The position numbers were made by a program, and so were the translations under genes. Below, one piece after another: positions 13,706 to 26,620 of a stretch of DNA of 64,000 nucleotides. This DNA comes from Plantago major (taxonomy: Eukaryota > Streptophyta > Magnoliopsida > Lamiales > Plantaginaceae): contig JAIFAC010000007.1 of assembly GCA_026545765.1 (NCBI GenBank), positions 496,001 to 560,000 on the forward strand, written 5' to 3'. A model generated the notes under the pieces. That model saw nothing but the letters and a program-made list of their open reading frames with translations, did not search any database and was not told where the DNA came from. Positions within the stretch are counted from its first letter, which is position 1; every line of letters starts with the position of its first letter.

Positions 13706-14885
13706 ATAGAAGAAGGATATAAAGTATATGTCAGCTATTATGGGGTCCACCCAAACACAGTGAAAAGGATTAGGTCCGTAATAAAAAAAAGGATAATTAA
13801 AGAATAAAGGCAGGTTTACAAAAAAAAAAGAGAAAAAAATAATGGCATAAATAAAGCTAACGTACTGCGTATAAAGTATAAAAAGTCTAATAAAAATCGA
13901 ACTAAGTACGGAGAAGGATAAAAAAGTGAAACCTACAATTTGATGTATGACTAAGAAACTTTTACGGGTAAGAGCTGTTTCTAATCTAAGCAGCAGTTAG
14001 CAAAGTGTTTTTCTAAACTATTATAAAATTACGTTTTCTTGTAAGTGTACTAGAGATGCACAAGGGTAAATTGTTAAGTATCGTAACGTGTGAGATTCGT
14101 TTTTCTTTCTGCTGCGTGCATTTTTTCATATTAACCCAAAAATATATTGGTATAATAATAGGATGTCATCTTAGCTTTCCGGAAGAGATTCCGCACATGA
14201 ATCAGCAAACGTCTCATCTCAAATACTGTTTTAATAATTTATGTTATAGAACAATTATCCTTCGCAAGGCACTTCCCCTTTTCTTGGTGGAAGAACAACC
14301 CCGACTCTAGTATTTAACTTTTGCCAATGAAGATAATTATTTCTTTATTTTGGCATGTATAATATAAGAAAGGTTAGGTCGAACAGGTGCTAAACTGGAT
14401 AAAGGATGGATTTCGCCTAGAGCAATTAGAGACTATATATTTTTATATAACTATAAAAAGAAAGAGGATTGTAGGCATAGGTTATGGCATGTTCTTTTGT
14501 AATTTCTTGTTCCTGAACTACCATAATTAAATTTATTACCCTTTCTTGCTTGGCTTTTCCTATGGAGTTTATAGGTGGTCTATCTTTCTTTTGGAACTTA
14601 GGTACTCTTGTGCTACCAATAACTCTTTATTACTAAACTCGGGTATTTATACGGGTGAAGGTCTATGGCAGAGAGACAAAGTAAGGATTTTGCTAGAAAT
14701 AGTTCTCTACTGAACTTCTTTTTTAATCTATTTATGACTTGGTTGATACTGTTGCACAACGGTGTTTGGTTTGTTGTTTTGGTCTTGTCCTTTCTTCTGT
14801 ACTTTTTCCTTTGATCTATAATGATCAAATATTAGCGAGTACTCCTCTTTAATTTTGCATTATTTCTCATTCCATGAGATACTTA

Positions 14886-14894
14886 GGTGCAACG
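14886..14894 (+). repeat. GGTGCAACG motif, copy 1
   Basis: First of three plus-strand copies of this 9-mer within 1.3 kb. The bases after it (to about 14908) resemble 18301-18318, sharing an AACG(C)CATACTTTA core with one gap. Confidence 0.5.
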
Positions 14895-15646
14895 CCATAC
14901 TTTACTTTGCAGAGTATTCCTAGCTATTAACTACTTTAGAGAAAGTTATCTAGGATTAACCACTCAGTTTTTGTTGGATATTGTATTGCTTATCATGTCT
15001 ATTTCTATGGGCATGCAATTGGAATTTATAAAAATAAAAAAAAATAATAAAAATAAAAACTCAACAACCCTTACTTACACCCTTTACATTTCATTTCGAT
15101 AAATACTCCGAAGAGGTCTAAATTATGCACAACTTCAAATTAATTATATATAGTTGTATATATTTCAAAATGTGTACCAAGAAGGAATCTCAAATATTCA
15201 AATATAAATAAGAGGTTCGTGTGACTTCACTAAATCAAAAAAAAACCCAAAAGGAGAGATGTTGCGTGTTAACGAGTGCTATGACTTATACTCATGAAAA
15301 CAACAAGACGAACTGAACTCAAAATAAGAGAATTATAGAACCGGGAGGAATATACAATACAGAATAATTTCCTTTCTTTTGGCTCGGATTGACAAAATAA
15401 CATAAAATATCCAACCCCGATTACCTATTAGTTAGTAATTCTCGGTAACGCATGAAAAGATATTTCTTATTTCTGTGCTTATTTCTATGTTTGGTTTATC
15501 TTTATGATTACGAGAGATACGGCACTAAATAAAGTAAAGATTATATAATTAATTATATTAATAAGTATATTTATACTCCCCAAATACTCCCAAAAAGCAA
15601 GAAGATAGTCTCCGCTTAATTAAATAAATAAAATTTAGGATTGATT

Positions 15647-15655
15647 GGTGCAACG
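15647..15655 (+). repeat. GGTGCAACG motif, copy 2
   Basis: Preceded by TTGATT. An AT-rich stretch follows. Confidence 0.5.
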
Positions 15656-16054
15656 ATTTTAATAATCCAGCTTTGTTATGATGTCTCTTTGAGATTCTAC
15701 GAGCAATAAGGAAGATTTCTAACGTCTAACGAAGAACTTGTCTGGTCGATGTTAATATTGATGAAAGATATTTTTGTAACTATGTTTTTCGGATAATTTT
15801 ATTCATTTTTTTATACAACAAACACTTCTTTTGAATCAATACATTCTTATTTCTATTCAGAGTTTTGTCACGTATATAAAGATATTTTAGTAGCATTTCT
15901 CTGTTTTTATTTTATTGTGTACTCTATTATAGATCCTCGATTTACATTCTAGTTCTATAATTTACAACAAGAAATAATTATCCCTTTTTTGGTGTAACAT
16001 AATCATCCTATAATAGATAGAATTGGACCTAGGATTTTGTAACTTATAAATAAA

Positions 16055-16072
16055 TATATATATATATATATA
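16055..16072. repeat. (TA)9 microsatellite
   Basis: Nine uninterrupted TA units followed by an imperfect TA-rich stretch to about 16080. Confidence 0.95.
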
Positions 16073-16147
16073 TTTATATAAAAATAAAAAAGATGGAAAA
16101 ATAATAGATAGAAATTTCGTGATTGATTAAATGAATGATTAAATCTT

Positions 16148-16156
16148 GGTGCAACG
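16148..16156 (+). repeat. GGTGCAACG motif, copy 3
   Basis: Its left context AATCTT is shared with the variant GGTGCAATG at 26512-26520. This suggests a slightly longer common element of about 15-20 bases. Confidence 0.5.
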
Positions 16157-16280
16157 CCTGTATTTGATATAATTTATAATTAATTTTCTTTTCTATTTTC
16201 TTAAGATTTAATTAAATACTATAAAAGATACTATAAAGTTAGTCATAAAATAAATAAGTAAATAAAAACTAGATTATTTA

Positions 16281-18870
16281 AGTATCCCTTTAATTTAATA
16301 CTCCTTTAATAGTGTATTTACCCTATACGCCAAACCCCCTTTCTTTCTATACTTGTAATTAGTAAGTATTTAACTAGTCTTTATAAAGTCCACAACAATT
16401 CTTTAAGAGAGATATAGGTCTTTTTAATATAGTTTAAAAGTTTATTAGAGAAAGTATACTTGTATGCAAAGATCGTAGAGATCTAATATAGAGTTGTAGG
16501 AACATGAATGACTTAAGTAGAAAGAAAGCCTTGTACTTTATGTAGAAGACTTAGTAAATAGAGCTCATCAAGGAAGTAAGAAAGATAACTCATGTTTCGA
16601 TCTTGTTTCTCTAACCAATCTAGTAATGTATTTGATAAGGCACCTAAGTATAATCTATCTATCTATATTAATCTATATAAGAAAGAAGAGGTAACTCCCT
16701 ATATAACTTTACTTGTAGAAATCACCTACACATATTAAGGCAATTACTACCGTTATCTTTTCTAAGCAAGTATGCCTATAGCATGTTCTTTGTCTTAGGG
16801 ATGTTGTAGATTGGTTGTGTTCGTAAAGTGTACCTTTTTTGTAAGGCACATATCTGGAAATGTGTGTGATAGGCTTGCTCTCATTATTAGTGTAAATAAG
16901 GTTATAATACTATAATTTACTATATTCTATATTTGGAAACTTAAATACTTATTTTAAATTATACAAACAAAGGGGAACTCTGCCCGCCTATATAAGATAA
17001 GGGAGTTAAGAAGAAAATATACTTATAGATATAGGAAAGAGAAGAAGACCTCACAAGTAAGTGTAAGTAAGGAAGACGCTCTGTATATTCTATTCTGTAT
17101 ATAAAAAAGAAAAGGACACTTTGTAGTATACACTATAATTATTGAAGAGACAGGTGCTTATGTAAATCATTAAATTATGGTAGCACTCACTGGTAGTTAT
17201 AGTATAAATAACAAGCTATTACTCAAGGTATAAAAAATTTTATGTTAGATACTCTTAGTCACGATAAGTCTATATTTGCGCTATCCACTCTATTATCCAA
17301 TTCTATGTATGTCAAGTAAGTTATAATTTTAATAATTTTATAGAATATCCTTTGCTAATAAGAAAAACTGTGCATAAAAAAAAATAAAGTACTGCTAAGA
17401 TCTCCTACAACACCTAAAGCACTTAGTAAAGTAATTAATTAGAATGGGTATAGAAATAATTTTTAGGGTACTTTGTATCAATTTATTAAGTTAAGGAAAG
17501 AGATAACGTGGGTAAATCATGCCATATTTAGTAGTAGTTTTTCTGTTTCTCCATTTCTTATATATCCATTAGAGTTGCTTTATAAATACTATGCCTGTTA
17601 TATATAGTAATAAAATTAAGAAGTTGTGTTAAATAGATTAGTTTATAGATAGGACAGGTAAAAGACAACAAACATATGTTCTAATGTTCTCAGAAGAGAA
17701 TGGCGTCACACTACATGAGGTATAATATACTATCGCAACCTAAAGTGTACTTAACAAATTATAACTTAAGAAATGAACTTAATGAAAATAGACTCTTATC
17801 CAGGTTTATTAAATATTTACTAAAGAGAGCTTATTTTTTTATAAGAGGTGTTGTCTATAAGAAATACAAAGCAACACGTGAGTGAAGTTGTACAATTATA
17901 TATAGTAAATTCGAGTAGCAATCCAAAATCAAGGCTAAACTCCAAAAAAAGGAGAGAATCCTTCATAAAATTGGAAATGATTATTTTAACTTAGTATAAC
18001 CCGAAAAGTTTATGTTTGATATACAAAGTAAAGTTATATGCTGAGAGACGTATGGTGGTACAGTACTCACGACAATCATGGACTAGATACAAGATACAAA
18101 GCAAAACTCTTCTCTAAGTCAGCTATCTTAAGGTGTTCCTTCTCCGACCGTACACCACATACTATATTCCCTTCTTATCCTATTCTTATTAGCAGCGTAT
18201 CCATCTTTTATAATTCAGCTTGGTTGTATAGGCATTTCACGCACTAATTGTTTTGGTTTTATTACTACCATTTAATTATAGGGGGTAACCCGCTTGGAGG
18301 AACGCATACTTTACCTTTAGAATCTTGTTAACTTTGTTTTTATAGGTATTTACGCTGACTGGTATTCACTTATATTTATTAAATTTATATTGGAAAGAGA
18401 GGCTAGCTTACATGCTATAAACCTAGCTTAGTATAGAAGGAAAATAATTACTTTAATCTTTAATATATATATAATAATAATGCAAGTAAACTATATGTAT
18501 AGGAGTACTGAAAATGAGTGGCTGGGAAATAATTAGGATAAGGTCTAACTAAGCTAAGTCTAATATTTTACCTAAATTTCTGTACTAGGTGCTTTATAAT
18601 TCATAAGGATAAGGTATATAACTCATTTAGTAGTGAAATGATAGTAGTTATTAGGTGTATTTCTTCTATTAAGACTTGGGTTGTTTATACAATATAACGT
18701 AGCAATAACACTTATAGCTTGTATATGTATAACTTAAAGGTATGATTCTGAAAACCCAATACTTAACTCTTCTAATTTTTGTGGGTAAATTATAGTTAGA
18801 AGTACTCACGTCTTAAGGAGAATTTAAGAAATAAGCTTAACTTGTGTAGACTATTCCTCACTGGTTGTAG
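16281..18870. other. Gene-free mostly type A block
   Basis: TpA-rich words dominate 16281-17880 and 18310-18870. The stretch 17900-18310 is closer to type B. A (TCTA)3 tract lies at 16654-16666. An ATG frame of 61 codons at 17700-17885 has a purine before the start and G after it, but its lysine- and tyrosine-rich product matches nothing I recognise. The length is expected by chance. No gene is supported. Confidence 0.45.
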
Positions 18871-19039
18871 TTATCCCTTGTGTGCTATGATGTTTTTTCC
18901 GTAGTATTTTTCTTTTGTTAAGTATATCTTCGCTTTAATCTTTATCTTTAGTCTTGTGATTCTTTACGCTCCCCTATCTTTGTTTAGCTAGAACAAGAAG
19001 GAATGTATAATTCGTACTATAACAACACTAGATATAAAT

Positions 19040-19390
19040 TCTTATAGCCAAGGCCTATAGTTGCAGGCTGCGACTTTCTAGGTCATCTTTCTAGACTAAG
19101 CCAGGCTATTTATTACCGGATGTATAAAGTGCTAAAAGTGCACTCGTGTTCTCTCTAAAAGACCCGCGGATTCATATGACAACCTGCAGATTGAGTCTTG
19201 CTGGCTAGTTGGCTTAGAAAGTTCAGAAAGTGCACTCGTCTTAGCTTCTAAACACTAGCAGGCAAGATGCAGCTTTGGAAGAATTCTATGCCATGCTGAC
19301 CAAAACTGTTTTAACTTAGAAAGTTGCATCGGCAATGGCAACAAAGGCTTCAGTGCAATAATCTAACTAAGAATTGTGCACTTTTCTTCT
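19040..19390. repeat. G+C-elevated island with degenerate ~95-100 bp tandem units
   Basis: Hand counts over 19081-19380 give about 42 % G+C against roughly 30 % around it. AAGTGCACTCGT occurs exactly at 19136-19147 and 19228-19239 (92 apart), with similar flanks for about 40 bases. CTTAGAAAGTT occurs at 19213-19223 and 19315-19325 (102 apart). The pattern fits two to three degenerate tandem units. On the minus strand short open stretches of 35-40 codons alternate between frames, which could be a decayed coding repeat, but no product is recognisable. A decayed transposable element or a noncoding RNA gene are other options. Confidence 0.5.
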
Positions 19391-19728
19391 TATTCTTTCT
19401 ACAATTATTCTATCTACAACCGTTTTTTTGATTTGATAGGGCTTTAATCACAACTTCCTATACTTATTGTTACTTGCTAGTTGAGAAATTTAAGAAAAAA
19501 GTGTAGGCTCAGCTATGAAAGGTAAGGAATTTCAAAGATATTTCTCTGTATCACGGATAATTCAGAGTAGACCACAAAATCAGTAGGATATACAGTTTCG
19601 CAATATTATAATCAGGTACGGAAATGATTCGGCATAGGATGAAAGTGAATAAATAAATTTAAATATAAACTAGCAATCCCTGTACTGTGTTGTTTGTTAA
19701 CTAATCAGTAAGTTTCCTTGAGTACTCC

Positions 19729-19750
19729 TATACTAAACTTATACTAAACT
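19729..19750. repeat. 11-bp perfect tandem duplication
   Basis: The unit TATACTAAACT is present twice with no mismatch. Confidence 0.95.
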
Positions 19751-21571
19751 AGAAGAATATTCTTTATTATACTCTGGCCTACCAGTCATTTGTCTTACCA
19801 TATAAGGAACGGGTATATACTTACTTATTCTTGTTGAATTGTTTCTTGATGAGAAGAAGCGTGTACTACGGACTTATTTTTTTAATTCCTTTATTCTTGG
19901 ACCTAGATCTAAATTGTGTCTTTGTAAGGCCCTTACTTGTCTGTCGTCTTATTAATTAAACTTATTAGAACAAAGGAGATACTTTATTTTGCACGTGTAA
20001 TAGATGATGTATAGAAGAAAACCAAACAAATACGTTTACACGCATTTTATTATCTCCTATCTATGTATGCTATTATAAAAAATATAAGACCATAATAACT
20101 AGAATCAGCAGAAGACTTAGAAAATGGTATAGGGTTTTGACTTAGTTTATGATCACACTGATTGGCTAACAAGGTATTATTGCCTTTGATTAATAGCTAG
20201 ATTAAAGGTTCCATTCCAATACTTCAGCGTATCCTTTTTGTATATAATTTGTAATCACAGATATCCATATAGGTTTTGCTCTATATTTACTTGGTCTGAG
20301 GCTTATTTTTAGTATTTTTTATAAGCTAAGACTTGTTTATCTCATACATCTTAGTTAGTTCCCGTTGTTACCAACATTTTCTTGTATATCTATTGTAACA
20401 AAAAAAAAGACGTTGTTATCTATATTATTACTAGAATAAATACTTCTCGAATAGAAAAAAGAACCATTCCACAGCGATTACTTACCTACCTTTCATGTAC
20501 AGCTCGAGTATCTGTAAGGAATACGTCAAGCGTATACTAGTTTCTCCTATAACTTAGTTTTCACAGAGATTCTATATTCCTATTTTTATTGCTGCTTGCT
20601 TAGACTTCTATTCCATCCAAGTATGAAACACACAAAAATATCTTTATTGCCAAAAATTTGTACCTAGATCAGAGAAATAAAGTCCGCCCCGGTAAAGTTT
20701 ATGTCTTTTTTCTAGTAGTAACTAGTAAGAGAGGAATAGAAGCCCTAACTTTTGTTGAAACATGAAAAACCTCCTCCCGTAAAATGCATATCAAAAATCT
20801 TGAAGAAAACGGGTTTATGTATGATTTCCCGCAACACAAATATTTCTTTTTATTGATGGTTTTATAGGCTATAAGAAATGCATTCCTTGAATGTCTTACT
20901 GTCTCCTTTTTTTTTATTATATACCGCTGAGTTTTCACTTACAACAATTATAATATACTTTGTACAATTAATTAAAGGCTAGCTTAAGAATAATATTCAT
21001 CCAACAAACAGAAAAATAAGTAATACTTGTCTTGAATATGAAGGGATATTTGTTGTCCACCCTATAAACTTAAGTATACTCTCACACTTCTATTTTACAT
21101 CTACTAGAATTTGTTATTGCAAGACATAAGGCCTTATTTAAAAAGTGATGTACTTTCCCTTCGTGTACTGTCCCATGCATTCCTAAATAAATTTCCAAGA
21201 TTTTACTTTGTTGGGTAAATTTGTTTAAGGATAAAGGATAAGTTTAGGGCTATACTAATCAAAATAATACTATAGAAATAAAAATAATGGGCTAGCGTAG
21301 TAAAACTAGATTCTATAGAGAAAAGCTTTGGTTAAATGGACACTTATTCATAGGTATTACTTAACGCTTGGTATAGATAGGACTTCTAGAGATACTTAAT
21401 ACAAATAAGGTAGTTAAGCATTCGATACTAAAATGCTTTGGAAAACTTAGGTACTTCACGCTTTGATACATATTCTTCATTAGACACTTTTTTGTAAAGA
21501 TATGGAAAGAAACCCTTTGCTGTGAGTACTCCACTTTATATTGTATACCCTAGTTAAACCTAAATTAGATA

Positions 21572-21591
21572 TATGGTATGGTATGGTATGG
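21572..21591. repeat. (TATGG)4 pentanucleotide array
   Basis: Four exact tandem copies of TATGG, an unusually G-rich satellite unit for this AT-rich setting. Confidence 0.95.
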
Positions 21592-22507
21592 TAAGAGTCT
21601 CTTACTTTGTATGCATTTATAGAATATAATATAGAATAATATAACCTAAGTATAAGTAAAGAAGTCACCTCTTAGCGTTAGTTAAACAAATATAAATAGA
21701 ATTATTAGGTATGCACTCTTCTAGTATTTATGTTGGGAAGTATACTGTATATGAAGAACCTTTACCTGCACACATAGAATTAAATTATTATGTACCAGCG
21801 ACCAAGAGAAGAGTCTAAAAGGACGCAATCTACTTTATTTCATTTTAGACTTACCTTTAATATCCACTATCCTGATAGAGAACTCGTTATAGGCTTACTC
21901 CAATTTCTTTTAAGTTCTAAAAAAACTAAGGTAACCCCGTTTGTATGCGTTTCCTATGCGTGAATTCAAGAATTCCTAATTATTTGTCCGAACAATCTCC
22001 TAGACTTTAAATTTTTGTGTAGTCCTATCCTATTTCTTATATTTTCTTACTAAGTAGAAATTGTAGCAGTATACCAAAGCGTCCTTATTAACCTTATTAA
22101 AGTGAAGTTGCTCTTATATCTTTTTTTTTTGTTTATTCCGTATCTTTAACTTGACCTAGTCCTTTATTTTGTTATATTTACGCTTTCTCACCACTATAGA
22201 TTAAATTTTATATAGCTCTGACTAAAATATCATTTATTGTATATGCCTAAGCAACTTAAACTCCACGCATAATTCCAAACCAAAGAATGTCCTTAAAGAA
22301 CTTCGAATACCCTAATAAGGACAGAACTTTACATGTGTTTATAGAAGAAAGAGGTAGTAGATAATAATGAAATCTAAAATGTACTACCTTAATTTGTGTC
22401 TATATTAAATATGGTGTGTAGTAAAGACGTGTATATACCATGTCTAAATTAGTAGGGTTATTTCTATTTGATTTTGATTGTGATGGCTTGCTTTGCTTTA
22501 GTATAAT

Positions 22508-22528
22508 TTTATATGAATTTATATGAAT
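22508..22528. repeat. 10-bp perfect tandem duplication
   Basis: The unit TTTATATGAA is present twice, plus one further base in phase. Confidence 0.95.
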
Positions 22529-22628
22529 ACCCAAGAATAATCTCTTCCTTACTTTGCTGTAATTCACTACTTAACTTAGAAAGGACGTGTTTGAAATGCA
22601 TTCCTAAAAGCTAAAAGGTTCTCTCTTA

Positions 22629-22672
22629 TTTGTATATAAATGTAATGTTTGTATATAAATTATAAATGTAAT
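22629..22672. repeat. Nested short duplications
   Basis: TTTGTATATAAAT occurs at 22629-22641 and 22648-22660. TATAAATGTAAT occurs at 22635-22646 and 22661-22672. The overlap implies two successive duplication events on one small segment. Confidence 0.9.
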
Positions 22673-23850
22673 ATAGATAGGCAAGTGTGAGGTAGTATGA
22701 TAATATAGGTATAGCTGGTAGTTGGTATGAAGACTCTTTAGAAATTGTATAGGTCAAAGTAGGAGTAGTAAGGAATAAATATAGTGAACTAGGTAGAAGA
22801 ACACAAAAGCAGAGGAAGTAGCACCCAATATTATACTTTGTTGATGCCATACTTAAATAATAAAATAAGGAGGAACTTAAAGAAAAGACTACCTACATCG
22901 TAGAGTAATTCACTCTAAATTAAGGCATGTAAGAACTAATATTTGGAATAATATATATCTAATAAATGTTACTTTCGCCTTTAATCTATACTATATGCTC
23001 TAAGTACTATAAATTTACTCTAAATAACTAGGATCTCTTTTTTTTGTAATTGTTAGCTATTATTTTTTTTTGTTCAATACCCTTTATCATTATTAGGGCT
23101 CCTTGCTCTTTATTGGTATAATATCTTTATAACGTGTACTTGTAATTCTAGTATTTAGTAGAAATGCTTTACCTTATGTATCTAATTTACGTTGTTGAAA
23201 ACTTATAAGAGACTATAAATAAATTGAAAAGGGAGGGATTTATAAGTGAAAGAAAGAACAAGAAAAAACAAAGAGTAGAGTTCAAATAGAGTGGATAATT
23301 AATTAGGGTAAATAACAACAAGTAACTATGAATTAAAGTAAAGGGTCTATCCTACTAAGCAAGGTACAAGACAATATATAAAGGTTCTTATAATTAAATA
23401 AAGTAAGCCCACACACAAAGAGAAGCTCGCACTATTCTATTATTTAATTATTTAGGTAAATCTACTTGATGTATAAAACAATTAAGGAAGGACTAGTACT
23501 ATAAGTATATAAAATGGATAAAAAAGACTTAGTATAGATTGGTTAAGTTACCTTAGTGGTGTTCTATATGCTAAGTAAAAAGAAGAGGATAGTTAAGTAT
23601 AAGCTGTATTTTTTCATGTTCTATAATTCTTCTAAAAGGACTTCCTTAAAGTAATTAGTTTATTCCCTTACCTTATTACATGTTCTATTTTATGTATACG
23701 TGTTCTTTAGGTTACAGGCTTATTCTTAGTAGTAATGTTTATAATAAGTTCCAACTATAACTATGACTTATGAGTCGTGCTTACCATTATTTCTATTTGT
23801 TGTAGTATGCATATAATCACAATACCCTTTGATTTTGAATGAAATCTTAA

Positions 23851-26620
23851 CATAAGCTATTGAACTCGAATTGACTTACTTCTCAGATACTTTTGGCAGA
23901 AATGAAATATAGTCGTAATACTTTTTTTTTTTATCTATGACGAACACTTAACTTACTAATACTAAGAAAGGGCGTAACAACAACCATGTACATGCAAATA
24001 CAGTTTGCACCACTGGAAAAGATTCATGTGAAAGCGTAGATTGTGAGCTCATACTTGTTTCATATAAATAAAAAAAGTGAAAAGTTCATTTGACAGAGAT
24101 CTAATAGCCCTGCCCCCTCGTTTAGACATAATCGAGAAAATCACAAATGCAGACAAAAAAAGAGACTATAGTACAGGATATTTTTACTGTGCAGCAGGTT
24201 CTTAAATGTTAAATGGGAAGAAGCAAATAAAATTAGACACACATCTCGTTGTTGTTACTTCGGCCTTGGAAGAAAAGAAATGGCTATATTAGGGCATTAC
24301 TTCTCCTTTCTGCGGGATGAGTTTATTTCCTTATTAATATTAATAACAAAGAACACAGCTACTTGTGATTTATTATATACTACCTTTTTCTAAACAAATT
24401 GAGAATTGGATTGGATGCAGGGGTCGATACGTTCTTTAAAGGGCATAATCTAAGGAATAGAAGGGGAGGGATAGGATCTAGTGTTTCAGATACCTGCCAT
24501 ACCGAAGAAGTCCTGGATAAAGGAAATTTTTTAATTCTTGCTTCCCTTCCTTATTTGCTTCGATAATTGGTTCAATCTATGTTGCTGCTGCTATATGTTT
24601 TCTATGTAGATAAGTAATCACTTGTATACTACTTTATTAACTAGATTTCTTTTTTTCAAAGGCTCTCACACGTCTTTGTTGTCTCAGATAACTGATGGTT
24701 TTTTCTAGTCTTGCATATATCTTCTAATCTGTTCCAAAGAAAAAAGAGGGCCTCTGCCATTTCTCATTTCTACCCTACCCGAATCTTTTGAATAGGAAGG
24801 TTGAACTAAATAAACTACCAATTTAAGTAAAATGTACACGCCGTTGACTCTTTATAAAGCATACATAGGATATTCCAAAGTACTTGTCTGTTATCATAAA
24901 GTCTCTTCGAATTACTTTAAATTACTTTACTGAATGCCACATAAAAGAATTCTAGAGGATAGCTGTTTCCTAATTAATTGATCCTTTGACATCTTCTTCA
25001 AATTATGCATTGTTTTTATATTGCTCCTAACTTTTCAATACTCGTATGCACAAATTATTTGACCCGGGTAAGTAAACTATATATACACTTATTCTACTTA
25101 ACTGAGAAGAGAAGTGGAAATAACTCTGACGTAATAGATGAGTCCTTTACGTTATACTGGCTTAAGACAGGTTCTATATATATAATAGTTTAGTAAATAA
25201 ATATCTCTGGATTTGAAATATAGTCTTCCAGGAAAGAGGAAAACCTTGAATGTTCCTTGCACAATTTAAGAGGTTTAGACAAGAACTCCCTTCATTCTTT
25301 AATTTTATATTTATAACTAGAGACTAGATATCCATTGTTTCTAAGTAGTAATTAACAGTGCTTTGTGTTTGTTTGCATTACAATTTTTCTTAACTATGCA
25401 AAAGTATTCTTTATATGCCGCAACCAACCATCTCTTTTCTATATTATTTCTTCTCGCTTTTTATATATTTTTATACTACGTAAACCCTAAATGCTTGTGA
25501 AATACTGAAGTCATCGGCATAATAAAATATAAGGCATGTCAGCCTGCAGTATACCTTTTTCTTTCCTATTCAGTAAGTGGTTACCTCATTATTTTTAGAT
25601 ACAAAAAATAGATACAAAAGAGGTTTTCGGAAGTAATATCTCATACTACCACAATACATACTAAGGACAAGCTTAAGCCTTAAATAAAAAAAATTATATG
25701 TAAATAAAGTGGAAACTGCAGGATATATAGGAAAGCTAGAAGAGAAAAATGAGACGTGTGCTGTATAAGAAGCGGATCACATGTAACAAGGTCTCAAAGA
25801 ATATAGGAAGAAGGTGCGAAAGTTATCCATCACCCAAGAGATAAACTATAAGAAATAAGGGCAGAAATAAGGAATATCCCATAATAAGAACGAACTTCAG
25901 TAACAGGAAAGATTCTAGCGGAATACAAGAAATACAAATACCCTTAAGATCCAACAAAAATTGGTGTGATAACATCGGTTTGAGTTACGGGTCATATTGA
26001 TTTAAGCGCAAATTTACTCCTATTGGTGGGTTTTACATTTCCCATACTTTACTTTTTTATACGGAACATTATTCTTTAAGTCATCAATTTTTGTTTCAAT
26101 TCATTTGCTCTGAAGTACTCGATGAAATAAGACAACTTGTGCCGTCTATTAGTAGTCCTACATTTCCAATTGATAAGAAAAGATGGTTCCCTAAGAATCT
26201 TTGTTTTCTCTAATTCTCATCTCATGCCATGCTATGAGTCCGTTTTTCTTTCCTAAGATAAGATTACCTTGAGGGTCTGCCTACTTTTTAGTTTCAGATA
26301 CCCAATCACAAATAATCCTGAGATCCTCGAAAAACTGTGCTTTCCTGAATTAACAATGTCATTTTTCCGCAATTGTACTACTTCTCTTCCTGATCTCTCA
26401 TATGATGCTTGCTGTCTTCTGCGTTTACCTGACAATGTATATTAATCTGCCAGTTTCCCTATTCTCTCTCTTCATTTTCTATTCTCACTATAAACAACTC
26501 GGTATAATCTTGGTGCAATGCTTGATAGAAATGCACTTTTTGACCATCTCATTTCATCGGTGCAATACTTAGAACAAGTTCTCTGAGGAAAGTTACTGTG
26601 CTATGTGATATGAAAAGAGA
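23851..26620. other. Gene-free type B block
   Basis: Type B composition with more CpG and pyrimidine/purine-tract words than the preceding block. It contains an 11-base T run (23922-23932), a 10-bp duplication (24910-24929) and two variant GGTGCAA sites (26512-26520, 26559-26567). No credible coding frame or RNA gene was found. Confidence 0.5.
24910..24929. repeat. 10-bp perfect tandem duplication
   Basis: The unit AATTACTTTA is present twice in direct tandem. Confidence 0.95.

Larger units (their letters stand above)
12641..16280. other. Gene-free type B block with a motif cluster
   Basis: Type B composition starts shortly after a transition around 12550-12640. The block holds a GC-rich direct/inverted repeat (12682-12704), a 14-bp tandem duplication (13671-13705), an A-rich tract at about 15025-15060, a (TA)9 tract (16055-16072) and three of the four GGTGCAACG sites. 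One ATG frame of 84 codons (14056-14310) has no motif or compositional sign of coding. No RNA gene was seen. Confidence 0.55.
18871..20950. other. Gene-free type B block with a G+C island
   Basis: Type B composition. The striking part is 19040-19390, described separately. An 11-bp tandem duplication lies at 19729-19750. The rest (about 19400-20950) shows no repeat, RNA gene or credible coding frame. Confidence 0.5.
20951..23850. other. Gene-free type A block
   Basis: TpA-rich, with dense CTTA/TAAG words. It holds a (TATGG)4 array (21572-21591), a 10-bp tandem duplication (22508-22528) and a nested duplication (22629-22672). The longest frame (74 codons, minus, 22626-22850) covers that duplication and has no coding sign. 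The block ends in a transition near 23840. Confidence 0.55.

Noticed and set aside
14056..14310. ATG frame of 84 codons
   Set aside because: Base composition does not differ from the flanks, no ribosome-binding or intron signal decides it, and the product resembles no family I know.
19040..19390. Large-subunit rRNA gene fragment in the G+C island
   Set aside because: Several 8-12 bp words match, and their spacing is partly similar to the bacterial gene. But the positions that never vary in real genes (for example the segment before GACGGAAAGACC) are not present, so the match pattern is opposite to true conservation.
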